Shown: positions 4,967-5,572 of the stretch, one piece after another
How positions within the stretch are numbered: position 1 is the stretch's first letter
Layout of the letters: the number at the start of each line of letters is the position of its first letter
From: Chloroflexota bacterium
GTDB taxonomy: Bacteria > Chloroflexota > UBA6077 > CF-72
Direction: 5' to 3'
DNA: 5,572 nucleotides
Assembly (NCBI GenBank): GCA_019242065.1
Contig: JAFAWJ010001159.1
Location: 1-5,572 of the forward strand
Program-made: the position numbers and the translations under genes
Notes under the pieces: model-generated
What the model saw: only the letters and a program-made list of their open reading frames with translations
The model's database searches: none
What the model was told of the DNA's origin: nothing

Positions 4967-5572
4967 ATGCGCTGGCTAGTCGCAGTGACGCTCACGCTCG
5001 GCACGCTGGCGATGCCAGCCTTGCTCCCCGGGGCGACGCGACTGGCTCTGGCTGCCCGCGCCCTGGCGGCGGCAGGCACGCCGGGCGTACCCCAGGCGCC
5101 GACGGTGGTCTACGACGAAAACTTCCAGAACGTACCCGGTCCGAGCCCGATTCTGCACCTGAACCAGTACACCGGCGCTTCTGGAGAAACCTATACCGCC
5201 GATCCGCAATGGTTGAGCTATTGCAATGGTTGGGTCTCGTCGGAGCTTCAGTCGCCCACTGCCCCCGCGCAGGTCGTCGACTGCACCAACCAACTCGCCT
5301 GGAACGGTGCCCAGCAACTGGCGTACGCCCTTGGCTTGTTCGCTGGCGCGTCGAACCCAACGGCCAACTACGCGGTGTCGGCGTACACCGCAGCCGATCC
5401 CGGTGCCGGCCACGTCGAGTTCCAGACAGTGAACAATATCCCCTTCTCGAGCAGCAACCACTTCATCACTTTCAGTGTTGACGTGGCCGCGGTCAGCTGC
5501 CAGGCTGCGCATCCGCTGCTGCAGTTCTTTCTGCTGGACAGTTCTGGCGCCGCGACACCCGTCGGCTCGCAG
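4967..5572 (+). CDS. Secreted surface protein N-terminus, of the type followed by DUF11 repeats (partial)
   Basis: 202 uninterrupted codons running off the right edge. Residues 1-30 form a signal peptide (MRWLVAVTLTLGTLAMPALL; likely cleavage near ALA at 27-29 or ALAAA at 32-36). From residue 46 a probable beta-sandwich starts: VVYDENFQNVPG, TGASGETYTADPQWLSYCNG, QLAYALGLFAG, HFITFSVDVAAVSCQAAHPL, LQFFLLDSSGAA. It has three cysteines (86, 106, 178); C86-C106 could form a disulfide after export. From memory of the family, this module (YDENF, YTADP.WL..CNGW, FSVD.AAVNCQ) begins large exported DUF11-repeat proteins of Gram-positive-type and Chloroflexota bacteria; the rest is outside the window. 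The ATG at 4967 is chosen because it opens the signal peptide; the frame is open back to 4844 (TAG at about 4841-4843), and GGACGGA lies about 8 nt upstream. It may be a full-length relative of the fragment at 1880-3285. Confidence 0.8.
   Translation, partial: MRWLVAVTLTLGTLAMPALLPGATRLALAARALAAAGTPGVPQAPTVVYDENFQNVPGPSPILHLNQYTGASGETYTADPQWLSYCNGWVSSELQSPTAPAQVVDCTNQLAWNGAQQLAYALGLFAGASNPTANYAVSAYTAADPGAGHVEFQTVNNIPFSSSNHFITFSVDVAAVSCQAAHPLLQFFLLDSSGAATPVGSQ

Noticed and set aside
4816..5481. Plus-strand 221-codon frame overlapping the surface-protein gene
   Set aside because: The 4967 frame has the signal peptide and a recognisable module. This frame turns Arg/His/Pro-rich beyond 4967. Only its first part is discussed, as the split signal peptide.
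4976..5512. Minus-strand 178-codon frame opposite the surface-protein gene
   Set aside because: Antisense shadow, with no ribosome site or recognised motif.

Overview
The window is GC-rich, gene-dense-looking DNA that suggests a Chloroflexota-like bacterium, or less likely an actinobacterium. The clues are a secreted surface protein with Thr/Pro-rich stalks (runs of TPTPT, TSTAT, TETPT) between DUF11-type beta-sandwich domains, a small cysteine-free carboxymuconolactone-decarboxylase (CMD) family protein, and a UbiB/AarF-type ABC1 kinase. This placement is inference from protein style; there is no rRNA or other marker gene here.

Layout. At 1-1275 the minus strand carries a small charged hypothetical protein (166 aa, 775-1275) followed 27 nt later by an ABC1 kinase (start 747, running off the left edge). 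The kinase is recognisable only after allowing two single-base losses. At 1483-1800 the minus strand has a fragment whose first ~35 residues are a second copy of the CMD N-terminus; the rest of it does not match. At 1880-3285 the plus strand holds a 5'-truncated, multiply frameshifted surface protein: DUF11 domain, Thr/Pro stalk, short Cys-containing segment, second Thr/Pro stalk, partial second DUF11-like domain. At 3251-3644 two small overlapping minus-strand ORFs, each with a good ribosome binding site, have no recognised function. At 3666-3743 an unusual intergenic region holds a perfect 12-bp inverted repeat and a 15-bp direct repeat. At 3746-4105 is the intact CMD-family gene (minus). 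At 4112-4778 there is no convincing gene, only a possible lamin-tail-domain remnant. From 4967 to the right edge the plus strand has the start of a large secreted surface protein (202 residues visible, signal peptide present).

The strongest whole-window signal is that about nine frame breaks in two unrelated genes on opposite strands all have the same sign (one base missing), while the protein sequence on either side stays well conserved. That pattern fits systematic base-deletion errors in the assembly at least as well as natural gene decay. It should be settled before any gene here is called a pseudogene.

No mobile element, CRISPR array, tRNA or rRNA could be supported. I did not find a convincing new multi-gene system. 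The items most worth following are the intergenic repeat region at 3666-3743, the duplicated CMD N-terminus, and the unknown small ORF pair at 3251-3644.
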